The notes below the pieces were generated by a model, which saw only the letters and a program-made list of their open reading frames with translations, did no database searches and was not told the origin of the DNA. A program made the translations under genes and the position numbers. A stretch of 64,000 nt of DNA, from assembly GCA_036971615.1 (NCBI GenBank), contig JAYKKR010000026.1, positions 62,001 through 126,000 of the forward strand. Reading direction: 5' to 3'. The DNA is from Amyloporia xantha (lineage: Eukaryota; Basidiomycota; Agaricomycetes; Polyporales; Adustoporiaceae). This document shows positions 14,045 to 25,980 of this stretch, in pieces. Position 1 is the first letter of the stretch. Each line of letters begins with the position of its first letter.

Positions 14045-15290
14045 TTACACATCACACCCGCGGGCTCCACCCTGCCTGTCGTTGCTACGTCTCATTCCCG
14101 GTGCTCCCTGACGCCAGAGGATGTGGCGTAGCGCTCCCCGTCGGAGACGTTCTCCGCAACTTTCGGGACGGTACTGGGCTCGACCGTCGAGATTCCGACG
14201 GTGTCGACGCCGTGCTCGCTGTCCTCCCTCCCTCGATGCGTTCGACCTAGCCCCCGACCTCGACATACTCAGTCCACCACTCCCAACTGAATTCCCAGGA
14301 CTCGGGCTCTGCGGCAGAGATGGCTTCTTCACCCAAGGCATCCTCGTATAGATCCCTCCGATCCAAGTCTTCGCGTAGGCCTCCCGTTCTCGCTCCTCTC
14401 TCCTTCGTTCAAACGTGGAACGATACCGCTCATATGAATCCCGGAACGCACGGTCAACTCGCGAGGAGAAAATGAGCTCGCCCCGTGGGTTCGACGCGGG
14501 CGGTATCGGAGGAATGGGAACAGAGGAGCTACGCTTCGTCGGTTCCCGGTCAGGGGAAGGCGTACGTGTATGACGGGGTGATGCTGGACTAGGGGATGTC
14601 TGTCGAGTGGTGGTGCGCGGGAACAGAAGATTGAATGGATTGAATGGAAGCTTGGAGCGTAAGGGTGGCTGTCGGACGTTCAAATACATGTTGAAGTTAC
14701 GGAGCGCACGATTTGCGTGAGGAACGTAACTAAAGGAACAGAGTCCCGGCGACGGGTGATGATGGCCCGCTCTCTCAATACAGATGTGTGACCACATACC
14801 GGTTGGCGTAACCGATCTTCTCGGAATACATCCCGCTCGCAAAAAACAACACGAGAGTTGTCACCGACACAAAGAGTAGACCAGATGCGATGTAGGGGTG
14901 AACCTTGACCGGCACGTCGTCCTCGAACATGCCCGGTTGTATTGTCTTGAGTGCATATTTGTACGGAATTGCGAGAAAGTTAGTTTGAAGGAGGACCTCT
15001 GAGAGTAAGAACAAAATCGTCAACGTAAGGTGAGCGAGAAACACTGCGAACAAGGCCCAATGCTATCAGATAGGGTACATACATGAACGTCTGGATGACC
15101 CACGTTGGTAGCGATGCTTGCGTCGATTGAGTGTTGCAGCATTGGTCTTCAACCGCTCCTCAAACAGAAGGAGATCACGATATGTTGCAGCATCGGCGGC
15201 AGGGCAGAACGAGTTCTGTGTGTTCTTGGACGATACGCGGGAAGGCATGCAGGACACCGAGGAAAGCGAAGCGCCCACACAAGCCCACAC
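14045..15290 (-). CDS. SPO7: Spo7-like regulatory subunit of nuclear envelope phosphatase
   Basis: Three exons (15104-15290, 14800-15043, 14729 to 14045) join in frame to 371 residues, or 357 from the inner ATG at 15248. The core reads YRDLLLFEERLKTNAATLNRRKHRYQ, then across the intron LFLAHLTLTILFLLSEVLLQ, then GLLFVSVTTLVLFFASGMY and, across the next intron, RYVPHANRALRNFNMYLNVR. Two membrane segments and these blocks are the Spo7/NEP1-R1 pattern. The partner is the Nem1 phosphatase; together they dephosphorylate and activate the Pah1 phosphatidate phosphatase at the nuclear/ER membrane. The C-terminal third is basic and Ser/Pro-rich; the last 60 residues are low complexity and the exact stop is less certain. 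Confidence 0.88.
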
Positions 15291-15359
15291 AGCTCCTGCT
15301 TCCCACGTGATCTACGGCGATGTCCGCAAAAGGAAAGTCCTACCGTTCAATAGATCATG

Positions 15360-15708
15360 ATGGTGCAGGCGTGCAATGTGCAAGCAAACCAGAGACCAAG
15401 CATGCGTACAATAGGAGACACTTTGCAACTTAACGACGAAAGAAGGTGGTGCTGTCATATCATTGCAACAGAATGGACAGGACCATGATGTGAGCGTGAG
15501 AGAATGTACTCAAGTCAAACCAATTATAACAGTCACAAAGAAACCCTGACCGATGCAGTCAGGTCTTCCAATGAAGTAATACTAGATGAGATCCGTGTTG
15601 TGAGTAGCATAGTGACAATACCAGAGTAACTGACGTGACCCAGAGGCCGTGAATTACAGCCTCATGGCAACACCGTCGTTCCCTCGTTCCTCCACCCCGC
15701 ACCCACCG
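15360..15708. other. short intergenic stretch, nothing seen
   Basis: This 350-bp stretch lies between the Spo7-like gene start and the 3' end of the membrane-protein gene on the same strand. It likely contains the Spo7 promoter. No motif or open frame is convincing. Confidence 0.4.
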
Positions 15709-17242
15709 TCAAGCCCGTAATTGACCTGCTCCCCTAGTACCACCACCGATGAGCACCGTCATCCATCCAAACATGGCCATCAGGAACCTGACGAGCCAAG
15801 CCGGGTCCGCTCCCAGACCAAGACCAGGGCGCAACTGCAAAGCGAACGCAATGTCCAGCTCGGGAATCGGGGCCCTGTACGCTCGCCTCCGACCCGGTAC
15901 ATCCAGCGTATCCTGTGAGGTCTCCGGCGTGTCTGTGGCAGTCAGAGAGTCAGGGAAGAGGGCACCCGGTATCCTTGGGGAAGCAGTCGGTGAGCCATAA
16001 GCACTCGAAGGCCCGGCGAGGGCGAACGAGGGTGCGTCAGCGGCACGCAGAGACCAAGCAGGCTTCGAAACAGGCGAGGAAGTTAATTCCCGCATTGGCG
16101 CGGGGCGAGGTGTGGGTAAGGGGGACAGACTAGGCGTAGGCGTCCCTTCAGGAGTCAAAAACGGAGTAGATATCGGAGGTAACGGTAGGAGGTCTGGATC
16201 CGGGTATTCTTCGAACCCGACAAGAGGAGGCTTGTGGACTTGTTGATACTCTGGACCAGCTAAAAACGGCGAGTCCTCTGCATCTATGAACTTTTCATCC
16301 AAGTCGTCGCTCTCCAAATCTTGGACAGTCAATGCAGTAAATGCGTCTCTGAGCGCAGTATCGTCCGCGCTCCGCGTCACATCGCATTTTTCGAGCACAC
16401 TTGGCGCGAGGTCCCCGCACTCTAGCTTCCCTTCGAAATCCAACAGGTTCTTCTCGACCTCCGAGATCTCGCTATTGCCGCCGTTGGATGGGGATTCATC
16501 GATATGAGTCCTCTTTCCCAATTGAGGTAGTATGTCCCAAATCATGCTCGACTTCATTAGCTGAGTTCGGACGTAGTAGAGGGCGTACACAGCCGTGGTT
16601 ATGCATAACAGCGCCACGAGAGCTGCGATACACGAAAAGGTGAGGACAAGCAATGGAGGAGTGGCGGGGATAACCTCGGATGGTGGAGGAACGTCAGGTA
16701 CCACTTCCTCGGTCTGAGGATGTTGCTTAGAGAAGTCTTCGTCGACAATCTGAAGCGGACGCTCGCCGCCATCCAAATCGTTCAAACTGCCACCACTCTC
16801 TCCGTGCAAGAGGTCATATAGCTGCTTCTCGTCATCAGTGAGCACGCCTTCCGGACGGAGGGGTACGATGGCTTTGACGGCATCTAATCCATCGAGTTGG
16901 GAGAGATAAGTGGTTTGTTCTTCTGGTGACGTGACATGCACGCGAACATCCTGATCTTCGTCGCAAGTCAGGCAATCTGGACGAAGCCTGAGGAACGTCA
17001 GCATATCGACATCTTCGTTCACTTTAGACTGCCCGCTCACCCGGTCCGAGTTAGAAATATAGCTTGAACGGCCTCTTGGACATTCTTCGATGAGTCCGCT
17101 CTGAGGATGCTAATCAGCCATTTATGATTAGAGTGGAAGGAGCGGCAAGGACTGACAAGTCTGAAGTATCACGCGGGAGGATGGGACGAGCGGTGACGAC
17201 CAGCGCAAGCAGAGAGAAAGAGACAAGGATTGTAAGAGTCAT
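15709..17242 (-). CDS. type I single-pass membrane protein, unknown family
   Basis: Two exons (17157-17242 and 15709-17098) with a 58-nt intron join in frame to 491 residues. The start at 17242 gives a clear signal peptide, MTLTILVSFSLLALVVTA, followed by RPILPRD, a likely processing region. The lumenal part has a CLTC pair and acidic stretches. A strong transmembrane helix, LLVLTFSCIAALVALLCITTAVYALYYV, follows near residue 180. The cytosolic tail is long, acidic and then Pro/Ser-rich, with a second hydrophobic patch (WLVRFLMAMFGWMTVLIGG) close to the end. I recognise no catalytic domain. It is probably a basidiomycete-specific surface or endomembrane protein. Confidence 0.75.
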
Positions 17243-18210
17243 ATCACAGAGTGACAATGTCGTAAAGGGCGCAAACAGACGTGGCAACCCTCCACAAAGG
17301 ACGCACTGCCAACAGCAGAGTCGTCAATCAGCTTCAGCCCCGGCAAGGCCTCGAGGTAGACACGACACGGCTCTCCAGCCACAGTTTTCCTATTTGGGAA
17401 ATATGACGTGGCTCACTCATACCGTGTATCAATCGTTACATTACTATCAGTGGACCTGGGTTTATAACGGTTTTCGGTATTCATGCTATAGCTACACATC
17501 CGCTCCACATACGCATATGAAATTTATACGAGTTGATGCATCTCCTTCCGCTCTAGAAACCTAGCTAACAATGATAGCAGCTGGCATCGTTGTTCTGTTC
17601 TCGGATGTCTTCCGGTGCGACATGTAGGCAAAAATACCAGTGTTTATAATTTGGGTCACATGTGTCACGACGGCAGGGGCACAACTCCGGTCGGCATGCA
17701 CTGCAGTGATTGTGGCGCGTCCCTGCGAGGTTTACGGCGGAGATCTAAACCATCACGCGCATGTATCCAGTTGTAACGCTCCATGAGCGAGGGCATCAAT
17801 GACAACAAATGCGAACACAAGGAAACAAGAAAAGTACATGGGCTTGGCCGTATATTGCATACGAAGACCAAACAAAAGTTCCAGATTTTTTGGCTAACAG
17901 GATCTAGCTCGATACGGCGATCTATGCTCGAAATGGGAGCTTCGAGGTGTAAATCGCGCCTTGCGATGTGTCTCATTTACAGTCCACGCACAATTTCGTG
18001 ATTCTGAGTAGGCAGTCTTCTTTGAAATAGTCAAAAGTATTTGTAAACCAAGTTTCATGTTTTTTGAGTGGTTGTAGATGGAGCTAGACTGGATTTATAA
18101 ACACTGTCTCAATTATAAACCCAGGGGCACTTATAGTATCTACCCACAAAGCTATGTATGTACATTATAGTAAAAGCTGCTACAATACAGCGCATCGAAA
18201 TGCGACTCAC
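17243..18210. other. intergenic, no supported gene
   Basis: Almost 1 kb between the membrane-protein gene start and the 3' end of the J-protein gene. Open frames on both strands are short and low in information. No repeat or RNA gene is visible. Confidence 0.4.
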
Positions 18211-19059
18211 TCACATCGCACTCGCACTCATCCCACCACCAACAGTGGCGATCGCCAGCACAACTCCAATAACTTGTACCGTTCTCCAGAAACCCGATTC
18301 ACTACCGACTCGATCCGCGTCGGTCGGCCCTCCATTTCTTTGCGGCGTCGTCCTTCTACCCGTCGCGCGTTGAACATTCGGAGAAGTGAACGGGTCGTTA
18401 TGTTGAGTATGCGGACGATGATACTGAAAGCCCGCATTGTGAGGTGGTGGTCGATGATGTGCCCCCGCCTGCCGACGTGGATATTCCCATGCGTGCGTCG
18501 CGCCCCGCCGCCGGGTTTCATATGTCCAGTGAGTGCCGTACGGCGAGCTATGGGGCGCCGATTGTGCACGTCGCACTTGCGAATCCTCCACAAGGGTTCG
18601 GTCGTAAGCTCTTCTAGACACCCATTAAACAATGTTGAGCGGTCTTTGTATCTCTGGAGTTCATGACGTACCGCCTCCTATCATCACCTAGAACAGCATA
18701 CGCCTCGCTTACTGCTTGAAACTTCTCCTTCGCCTTTGGATCCTTCGTGACGTCCGGGTGGTATAACTTGCTCAGCTGAGTATCGCCTGGAATCGTCAGG
18801 CTTGGGAACTTTGGGCAGTCCTGTACAGCGACTTTACCTTATAGAAACTCGACTGCACATAGTTTAGTTCAACCTAACACAGTCAATAGTAATAGGGGAG
18901 ACGTGCCTTGATCTGGCTTCTGGTAGCATCATTGGGCACAGAGAGGGTCTGGTAGTGACCCCTGCGGCAAGATGATGTGGAAAAGCCCTTCCAAGTACGC
19001 CTTTCACATGATGATTGTCTGAGGTGTCCACAGCAGAATTGCAAGGTTGTATAGCTCAT
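18211..19059 (-). CDS. mitochondrial-type membrane-anchored J-domain protein
   Basis: Four exons (18907-19059, 18838-18852, 18672-18775, 18211-18613) join in frame to 224 residues. The N-terminus is Arg/Ser/Cys-rich and suits mitochondrial import. The J-domain follows: [17 protein letters not shown], a 15-nt microexon encoding SSFYK, then [20 protein letters not shown] and [14 protein letters not shown]. The HPD motif that stimulates Hsp70 ATPase is intact. The linker is Arg/His-rich. A hydrophobic segment near the C-terminus ([16 protein letters not shown]) may anchor it in a membrane. The first intron starts with GC instead of GT. It likely recruits mitochondrial Hsp70; the precise orthologue is not resolved. 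Confidence 0.82.
18838..18852 (-). other. 15-nt microexon of the J-protein gene
   Basis: The exon encodes SSFYK in J-domain helix II. It is flanked by a GC-AG intron upstream (donor gcacgt) and a GT-AG intron downstream. Leaving it out would delete five residues from a conserved helix but keep the frame. Confidence 0.7.
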
Positions 19060-19282
19060 AATGCATGAGTACCTCGCCTTGGGCTGACCGTCGGTCGGTC
19101 GATGGTGTTGACCGACGGTTGATCCTCACTCACCATGTCGATCAAAATGAGTCGGCAATATCCGATATTCACACTGCGGCAGCGCGGCACGCTTTACATG
19201 GTATCGCAGACTGTACTCCGAATCTACGTATGTACGCATAGCGGCTTCGACGCTTCACCAATCCGTCAAACCCCATCCGAAA

Positions 19283-21571
19283 TCACTTGTTCAGCTGACC
19301 TCTACCATAAATGACATCCCACAACTGTGTGGTCGGAATCGCTTCAGCGTATGCCTTCCTCGCGAGCCTTGTGTGTGTCTTTTGCTCATAGGCATAGGCG
19401 AAGGAAATGAGGTCGAACTCGCTGAAAGCGGTTCCCAGAAACGACAGACCGATGGGTACACCTGGTGCGGGGTAGACTGTCTCCGGACCTGCAAGGCCGA
19501 TGGTTACATTCTCCGGATAGAAGCCGAGAGGTACTGGCAGGGGTGTCAGAATATGTACGCAATCAGCGGTATTGGCAGAGTAAAACTCACCCGTCACTAT
19601 GGGGTACCCGGCAATTGCTGAGACACGTAAACTGGTCAGAAACACAAGGAACATGATACGAGGTCTGCGCACCAGCTGGCACCGTAGTGAGACCAGGAGC
19701 TGGAAGAACCAAGGCATCTAGATCGTAAATCTTGAGAGCAGCATCGATTCCATTAGTCGCTCCCATTTCTTTATCGAAGGCAAGTGATTCATAATAGGTC
19801 GCGTTAAACCCAGTGGTTGCCTCCGACGCAATCAGGCTGAACTGTCTCGTTACAAAAGGACTCCCGACGAATATACACGAAGTCACATACATGCTCTGGT
19901 CCTGATAGCGCGGAGGTTCTTCCAGGTCTGGATTGTCGTTGTTGAATTGAATCAGTTCGGCCAGCGAGCGGACACCTGAAGGATTTTCCAGGAGAGCAGC
20001 ATAATACGCATTTAGTTGAACCTGAGGAATACAAGCACCTTAGGTGAATAACCTGAAATAGAACGCAGGGTGACTGACCTTGAAATCGACGTCAAGTACT
20101 ATTGTTTCATTGTTCGACATGGCGATCGCATTTGCTGAAGGCAGATCTGCCGGATCCACAATAGTGGCACCAAGGCTTCTCAAGGTAGAAAGAGCCTCCT
20201 CGAATATAACGTTCACATATGGATCATTGCCAGTAATTGTATCGTTCAAGAACACCGTGCGAGGCACACCGATACGCTTCCCTTGCAGTGCATTCTTGTT
20301 GAGGGCGAGTGTGTAGTCCGGGACTGGAGAGGGTTGAGCAAGCGTGAAATTGTCATTAGGATCTGGTCCTGCAATCACGGACAGCACAATCGCGGCGTCT
20401 GCAATCGAACGGGTCAACGGACCAACCGTGTCCTGATGCTCAGAGATTGGAATGACTGAACGAGAACATCAAACCATGTACATGCTGTCATGGGACAAAC
20501 TTCTCACCTCCGGCTCGAGAGGTCAGCCCAACCGTCGGTTTGATACCGGCGAGGTTGTTTTGGTTAGCGGGACAAGTGATACTTCCGTCCGTCTCTGTCC
20601 CCAATGTGACGGCTGCTAATCCAATAGATGCAGAAACAGCCGATCCAGATGAAGAGCCACACTGAGTGCGACGTCATGAATCAGATGGTCAGAATGGATA
20701 TCGGGAGACTTACGGGATCTGCATGGGGGAAATAAGCATTTGTACATTGACCTCCACGTCCTGACCATCCAGATGCAAGATTGCCACGGAAATGAGCAAA
20801 TTCAGATAAATTTGCCTTGCCTTAATCAAACCCGTCAGCATGAGCGACGTAAGGATGATCAACAGACTGACCGAGAATGATTGCCCCGGCCGCTCGCAGT
20901 CTCTTAATCACGCCGGCGTCATCTGGAATGACTGAGCGCAATAGACTATATGAGCCAGCTGTCGTATTCATGCCTAATAAGATAATGTATATAAGCAACG
21001 TCGAGGGGACTTGGCCATGTTAGATGTTTCCAAACCTTCCGAGGCAACAGTGCCAATATTATCCTTGACCAGAACAGGAATTCCGTGCAACATGCTTCGC
21101 TTTCCAGTTGCTAGACGTTCAGCGTCTAAGGCTGCAGCCTCTTGCAATGCAGAAGGATTCGTCTCAATGATAGCACGAAGTTGCGGACCCTGGAGATTGA
21201 CCTCCTCTATGCGCGCAAAATAAGCCTATCCATGACCAATCCATGTGCCATGACATCTCTCAATAATTGATTCAACTGATTTCTGATAGCATGCTTGCCT
21301 GCAAGAGATCAACACTGGTGAAGTAGCCAGAGTCCAAGCCAGCCTGGAGGCGCACATCACTGAATATCTCGGTAAAACATGTAACGTAAATGAGACTCAC
21401 CTGCAGTTCGGCAACGGACGCCTCATACAAGTCCGGCAACGCAGCGCGATGTTTGAGTGAATCCTTCCGCGATAGCAGACGTGACGATAACCAAGAAGCT
21501 GACGTCGCCTGGACATAACAGAGCAAGAAAACGAAGCTAACGAAGCAGCTGAGCCTCAACGAGGCAAGCAT
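19283..21571 (-). CDS. secreted amidase-signature hydrolase
   Basis: A leftward multi-exon gene starts MLASLRLSCFVSFVFLLCYVQ, a clear signal peptide. The amidase-signature core is present: PVLVKDNIGT supplies the catalytic Lys, and CGSSSGSAVSASIGLAAVTLGTETDGSITCPA supplies the cis-Ser and the nucleophilic Ser region. After it come GIKPTVGLTSRAG and DTVGPLTRSIADAAIVLSVIAG. The C-terminal exons contain GLPVGLSFLGTAFSE-like sequence. The family hydrolyses amide bonds; secreted fungal members are often annotated as glutamyl-tRNA amidotransferase-like, which would be misleading here because of the signal peptide. Substrate is unknown. Confidence 0.9.
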
Positions 21572-22644
21572 CTTCCGAGGTTGTAGTTAGTGGAAATCGG
21601 AAGGCAGGCCAATCTGCAATTTGCAGCCAGAGGTAACCTCTCGGGCCAAGCCAATTCGAGCCTCAATATATAGCACGCTCAAGCTGAAGGCGGGCCGTAT
21701 GAGCACAGATTCCGTTATCTTTGCATCCCGGGACCTGAGGCCTGAGAGTTGGCGATACTTGAGAGCATGAGCCGCCATCCTTCCGAGTCGGAACACCCGA
21801 TTCTCGGTAAGGATAGTACTTATCATTCGACTAGGAGAGCAGGGTCAATATACATGCGTGGGAGGTCGAGGTACACCTCAGGCTCGGAGAGCCTGAACGC
21901 TGTATGATAGCCATATGCATTGAACGGACCACCGACGGTAGGGGGTACCGTGCAGCTGAACTATGTAACCGTGGGTATACTAATAAGTCCGAGCTGGTAG
22001 CGTGGATGCCATATGTACGTCGGAGTCAGACGAGGCATACACAGGCGTACTGAACGTACGCACTCTGTCCATAGCTGCTCGTCTTTGACCTGGGAGTCCT
22101 ATCCTGTCCTGAATTCAAAACACCAAAATCCTCCGGCTGAGCGCCAGGGTTTCCGCGGAATTACATTCAGAGGCCACCGTAAATCGATCTGATATGTGGC
22201 TTACATGGAGTTCGCTGCGACCCGATCAGGTCTTACAAGCCCATATGGTTCCGTGAGCCCTGATAAGCCAAATCCCATTTTTCCGATATCTGTAGGCCCC
22301 GGTTGTGTCATCGAGGGTGTATGGCGGCTCTGGCCGATGTAAACAATCAGGTTTGTGTAGAAAATATCAGTAAGCCTCCTCGAGCTCCATGTACAAATTT
22401 TCAGGAGTTCTAGCAAAGCTCGTTGGCCTGCATATCCGAACCGGGCGGGCGGAGCAGCGGCGATATCACAAGTTGCTTACTTTAGTCTTTCATCACTTAA
22501 GTAGTCGAACAAGGTCCTGTGTGCGATTACATAATCATGATCTCAGTCGGAATTTCAAACAGCCCACCACACAGCTTGTTCCCTTTCAGTCATCGTACCG
22601 TAGCTGCAACTTTCCATTCACTCGAGTCTTTTCCAACCTTCGCT
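21572..22644. other. divergent promoter region between amidase and RAD6
   Basis: About 1.07 kb shared by the leftward amidase and the rightward E2 gene. Open frames here are short. No named regulatory site could be supported. Confidence 0.4.
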
Positions 22645-23261
22645 ATGGTTTGTACTTTAATACATTTCTCAGTATACTTCTAATTGTGATTCATTCAGTC
22701 TACAAACTGTCGTCGTAGACTCATTCGCGACTTCAAGCGTCTCTCCACAGACCCACCCGGCGGGATCTCAGGCAGTCCATGCCCAGATAATATAATGTTA
22801 TGGAATGCTGTCATATTTGGTCCAGGTATGTTTGTTTTAACAAGTGGCCATATCAAGCCTTCTGATTTCCAGTGATATGATCAGCCGACACGCCATTCGA
22901 AGATGGGACCTTCAAGCTACTTCTCACATTTGATGAGTCGTATCCCAACAAACCGCCTACCGTCAAGTTCCTATCACGCATGTTTCATCCCAACGTCTAT
23001 GCAAATGGAGAGCTCTGCTTGGATATACTGCAGAACCGTTGGTCACCGACGTACGATGTCGCTGCGATCCTCACGTCTATCCAAAGTTTACTTCACGATC
23101 CCAATCCGAATAGCCCTGCGAATGCAGAAGCTGCTCAGCTCTACCGGGAGAACATGAAGGAATATGTCCGTCGGGTCAGGGCGACTGTAGAAGAGAGCTG
23201 GCTAGATCCTGAAGAGCAGCAGCAGATGGAACAAGAGAGTGCTGCACCTACGGCACCGTGA
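22645..23261 (+). CDS. RAD6: ubiquitin-conjugating enzyme E2, Rad6 type
   Basis: Three exons (22645-22647, 22699-22825, 22885-23261) give 168 residues. The first exon is only the ATG codon. The product reads [19 protein letters not shown], then [24 protein letters not shown]. It continues with [16 protein letters not shown], which holds the catalytic cysteine, and [20 protein letters not shown] Gln/Glu-rich acidic tail follows, as in yeast Rad6. The family ubiquitinates histone H2B with Bre1 and PCNA with Rad18, and serves the N-end rule. Length matches fungal Rad6 (about 150-170). Confidence 0.96.
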
Positions 23262-23560
23262 GTGTTTGTATTGGACGTTTGTCAGTTGTTTTTCGCTTCG
23301 GAACTCGGCTACGTATGCTTGTAACAGTGGCTTTTCCTCCTTCTGTAGCAATATGATATACCATTATACTGTAATGCCGCTATTCTGCAAGGCGATCTTC
23401 TCAAGGCCGCTGTAATATCCCGAGTTGGACATCGATAGTCATACTGTGAGCTCTGAGAGATAAAATCCAGTTCACATGGTCGTCATAATGATATGGGATG
23501 GGACGTGACAGTTAGGCTAGTTGTATCGTAGATGATCGTGTCTACCGTTCGTGTTGAAAG
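23262..23560. other. 3' flanks of convergent RAD6 and DGK1-like genes
   Basis: Roughly 300 bp between two convergent stop codons. AT-rich; no gene or repeat is visible. Confidence 0.4.
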
Positions 23561-24829
23561 TCATGTAGCAAGCAGCTCTACTATCTTGAAGAAGCCCCAT
23601 AAACAACCACCAGAGATTATGGGAAGAGTAAGGTTGTCGTCAAGAGAGCCCAGATCTGGTAGTAGCAACGTCATGAATACTAGGATCTTGTAAATCACAG
23701 CGCACTTACCAAGGGCTTCCGCAACTCCTGACACTACTCCAGTAACGGCCCCTAGCACACTCAGACCAACCCAGCCCCCAGCAGCATCTATCGCTCCACC
23801 AGATCCAAACCAATGCCAAGTACTTGGCGCGCCACACATAGGCACAACCCATCCCCAGAATCCAACTGCTATGCATGCACCAGTCACAGAAGCAGCAATG
23901 AAGCCAGCAACAGACTTTCTCGGTGCGAGAGGAATGTTGAAAATAGGCATGCGATGGGGAAGTGACGGCGTGCGCGAGCCGAAAAGTCGTCCTATTGTGG
24001 AAGCAGCTGTGTCCGCCCACGAGAGACTTCAGAGAAAAAGTGAATTAGCCACGCCATTGCACGGTCTCAGCATGTAGAGTGTGGACAGCAAGAACTGACT
24101 AGAACGAGAGGACCACTCACATCATGATGGACACCACAGCAATATCAAGGGGGTATACCGAAAGAACGAAGATAACACCAAGCAGATACCAAATAACACC
24201 GTTGGTGTTTTTCTGCCAGGGAGTTTAGACCACATAATATTGTCCAGAGAATACAATTGCCGCACCTTCTCACTTTCTCGCATTAAAAACCCAACATAGC
24301 GCTCGAACACTCGTTCAAATTTGGCCGAACGAAGCCGTAAAACGTCGAGAGGAGCTATGAAGGCAAGGCCAGCACTAAGCACAACGACAACATTACGAGG
24401 GGAGCCGTGTGATGTGTAGAGCCAGAGAGTCAGGAAGCCTACAGTGCTCATGTTATTGACATGTCTTTCCGCTGATGAACTCAGAAAATAGAATTACGCA
24501 CCTATCGAGGAATGCAAGGTTTTCCGAGGAATCTCCCAGTCGATAGGCACTTTCTGGGCATGTGTGTCCCTCCGGCCATTCGTTGACGGAGACTGAGGAA
24601 TGGGCGAACCCACGCTCCTTACATGCGATTCAAGTTGGGTATCCGGGGAACCTCGTGAGGACATGTAACGTCCTTCGGATGGCTGTCTCCGGTTCGTGAT
24701 TGTGCGATGAGGAGATGACTTCGTATTTGTCGCGAAGGGTAGTTTGGGAGAGGAAGAATGTAATCCAAGCCGACTTGGATCGTGCGTCAGACCCAGAGTG
24801 AAAGCGTCGTTGGCAGCGGGGGGCATCAC
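23561..24829 (-). CDS. DGK1: CTP-dependent diacylglycerol kinase, Dgk1-like
   Basis: A five-exon leftward gene. The first exon (about 110 residues) is polar and Ser-rich. The membrane part then reads GFLTLWLYTSHGSPRNVVVVLSAG and FERVFERYVGFLMRESEK, then KNTNGVIWYLLGVIFVLSVY, followed by DIAVVSIMILSWADTAAST and IGRLFGSRTPSLP, then APRKSVAGFIAASVTGACIAV. These blocks, notably SWADTAASTIGRLFG and RKSVAGF, are the Dgk1/CTP-transferase signature. It ends LTLPIISGGCLWGFFKIVELLAT. Dgk1 makes phosphatidate from diacylglycerol with CTP at the nuclear/ER membrane and opposes Pah1. The last exon matches the family, so the protein is complete. Confidence 0.9.
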
Positions 24830-25268
24830 ACGATGTCGGGTGAAGGAAGACGACTACCAGGACGACGACTTGTCAGTCACCACTCTTCCGGTCTGCCGCA
24901 CTGCGTTCTTGAGGTGGTGTGTTGTGGACAACTCACAGCAGTTCGTATCACTCACTCAGTCCTAGTCAGCCACGTCACCAATTATTAAGTCCCGACACCC
25001 AATTACTCGCAAGTTCAAACAAGCTTAAGTATCACTAGTTTCATTGCTGTCTGTATAACATCCTGACTCTGCAAAATCATGGGGCTCTACGGCAAAATCT
25101 ACATTGCAGATACAGGGAGCGCAGATCGATGCGAACACGCCAAGCTCATATAGGCAACATAAGTACAAGGCATATGCAATATATGCGACAACAGCTAAAA
25201 AGGATTTGTAGAGATTCATCATCTGATCTACACATGTGCACACATAAAAGCATACTCCTCCCGAAGCT
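24830..25268. other. intergenic, nothing supported
   Basis: The stretch holds the likely DGK1-like promoter and the 3' flank of the eS17 gene. There is no supported open frame, repeat or RNA gene. Confidence 0.4.
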
Positions 25269-25980
25269 TCATGAGCGCGCCGCACCAGGCACGTTGCGAC
25301 GCTCCCGTCGAGGACCGCGGTCCGGTTGAGCAAGAACAGGTGCCACTACAGTCACAGACACCGAGTCGAAGTTGAGAGTGTGAAGGAGATCCTGTGAAAT
25401 AAATATGAGTATATGTGAGCGTAAAGCGATAATGGAGAGTCTAGTTGAGCGTACCTTGGTATCTTGGTCCACTTCCAACCCGTTGACACTTGTGTCGAGG
25501 GCAGATACCTCAGGCACATAGTTATCCTTCCTCTCGCGCTCCTCCTCCTGCAGTTTGAAAGAGATACCGCGCACAGGACCTCGCTGGATTCGTTTCATCA
25601 GGTGAGTCGTAAAGCCAGCAATCTTGTTGCGCAGGCGTTTTGAGGGTACGACAGCCTGCGAAATGTAAGGTCGCACTTAAGCAATGACGGACTCTCACAA
25701 ATGTACATACAACTTCATCGATAATGCGCTTGTTCGTGTGAAAGTCAAGGGTGAGTCGGGGGTAGCTGCAGGAAAACGTTAGTAATCTTCTCGTGCCATG
25801 GCCAATCGGACATGCAGCAAGTGAAGACAATGGAGGTGCGATCTAAGCCCAAAGAACTTACTATTTCTCGATGAGCACACGCGAGGCCCTCTTCGTCGTT
25901 TTGGTGCGGACACGACCCTACAGCAACAAAGTAAGAGTGAGACACAAGGAGAATACACTTCCAGACAGAGAGCTGACCAT
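25269..25980 (-). CDS. RPS17: small-subunit ribosomal protein eS17
   Basis: The leftward gene begins with an exon holding only the ATG (25978-25980). The next exon (25862-25917) encodes [19 protein letters not shown]. Following exons give [18 protein letters not shown], then [20 protein letters not shown], then [21 protein letters not shown] and [12 protein letters not shown]. This is near-canonical eS17. The C-terminus is extended with a basic tail ending [13 protein letters not shown]. The early introns and ATG-only exon are typical of fungal ribosomal protein genes. It is the last clear host gene before the repeat island. Confidence 0.96.
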
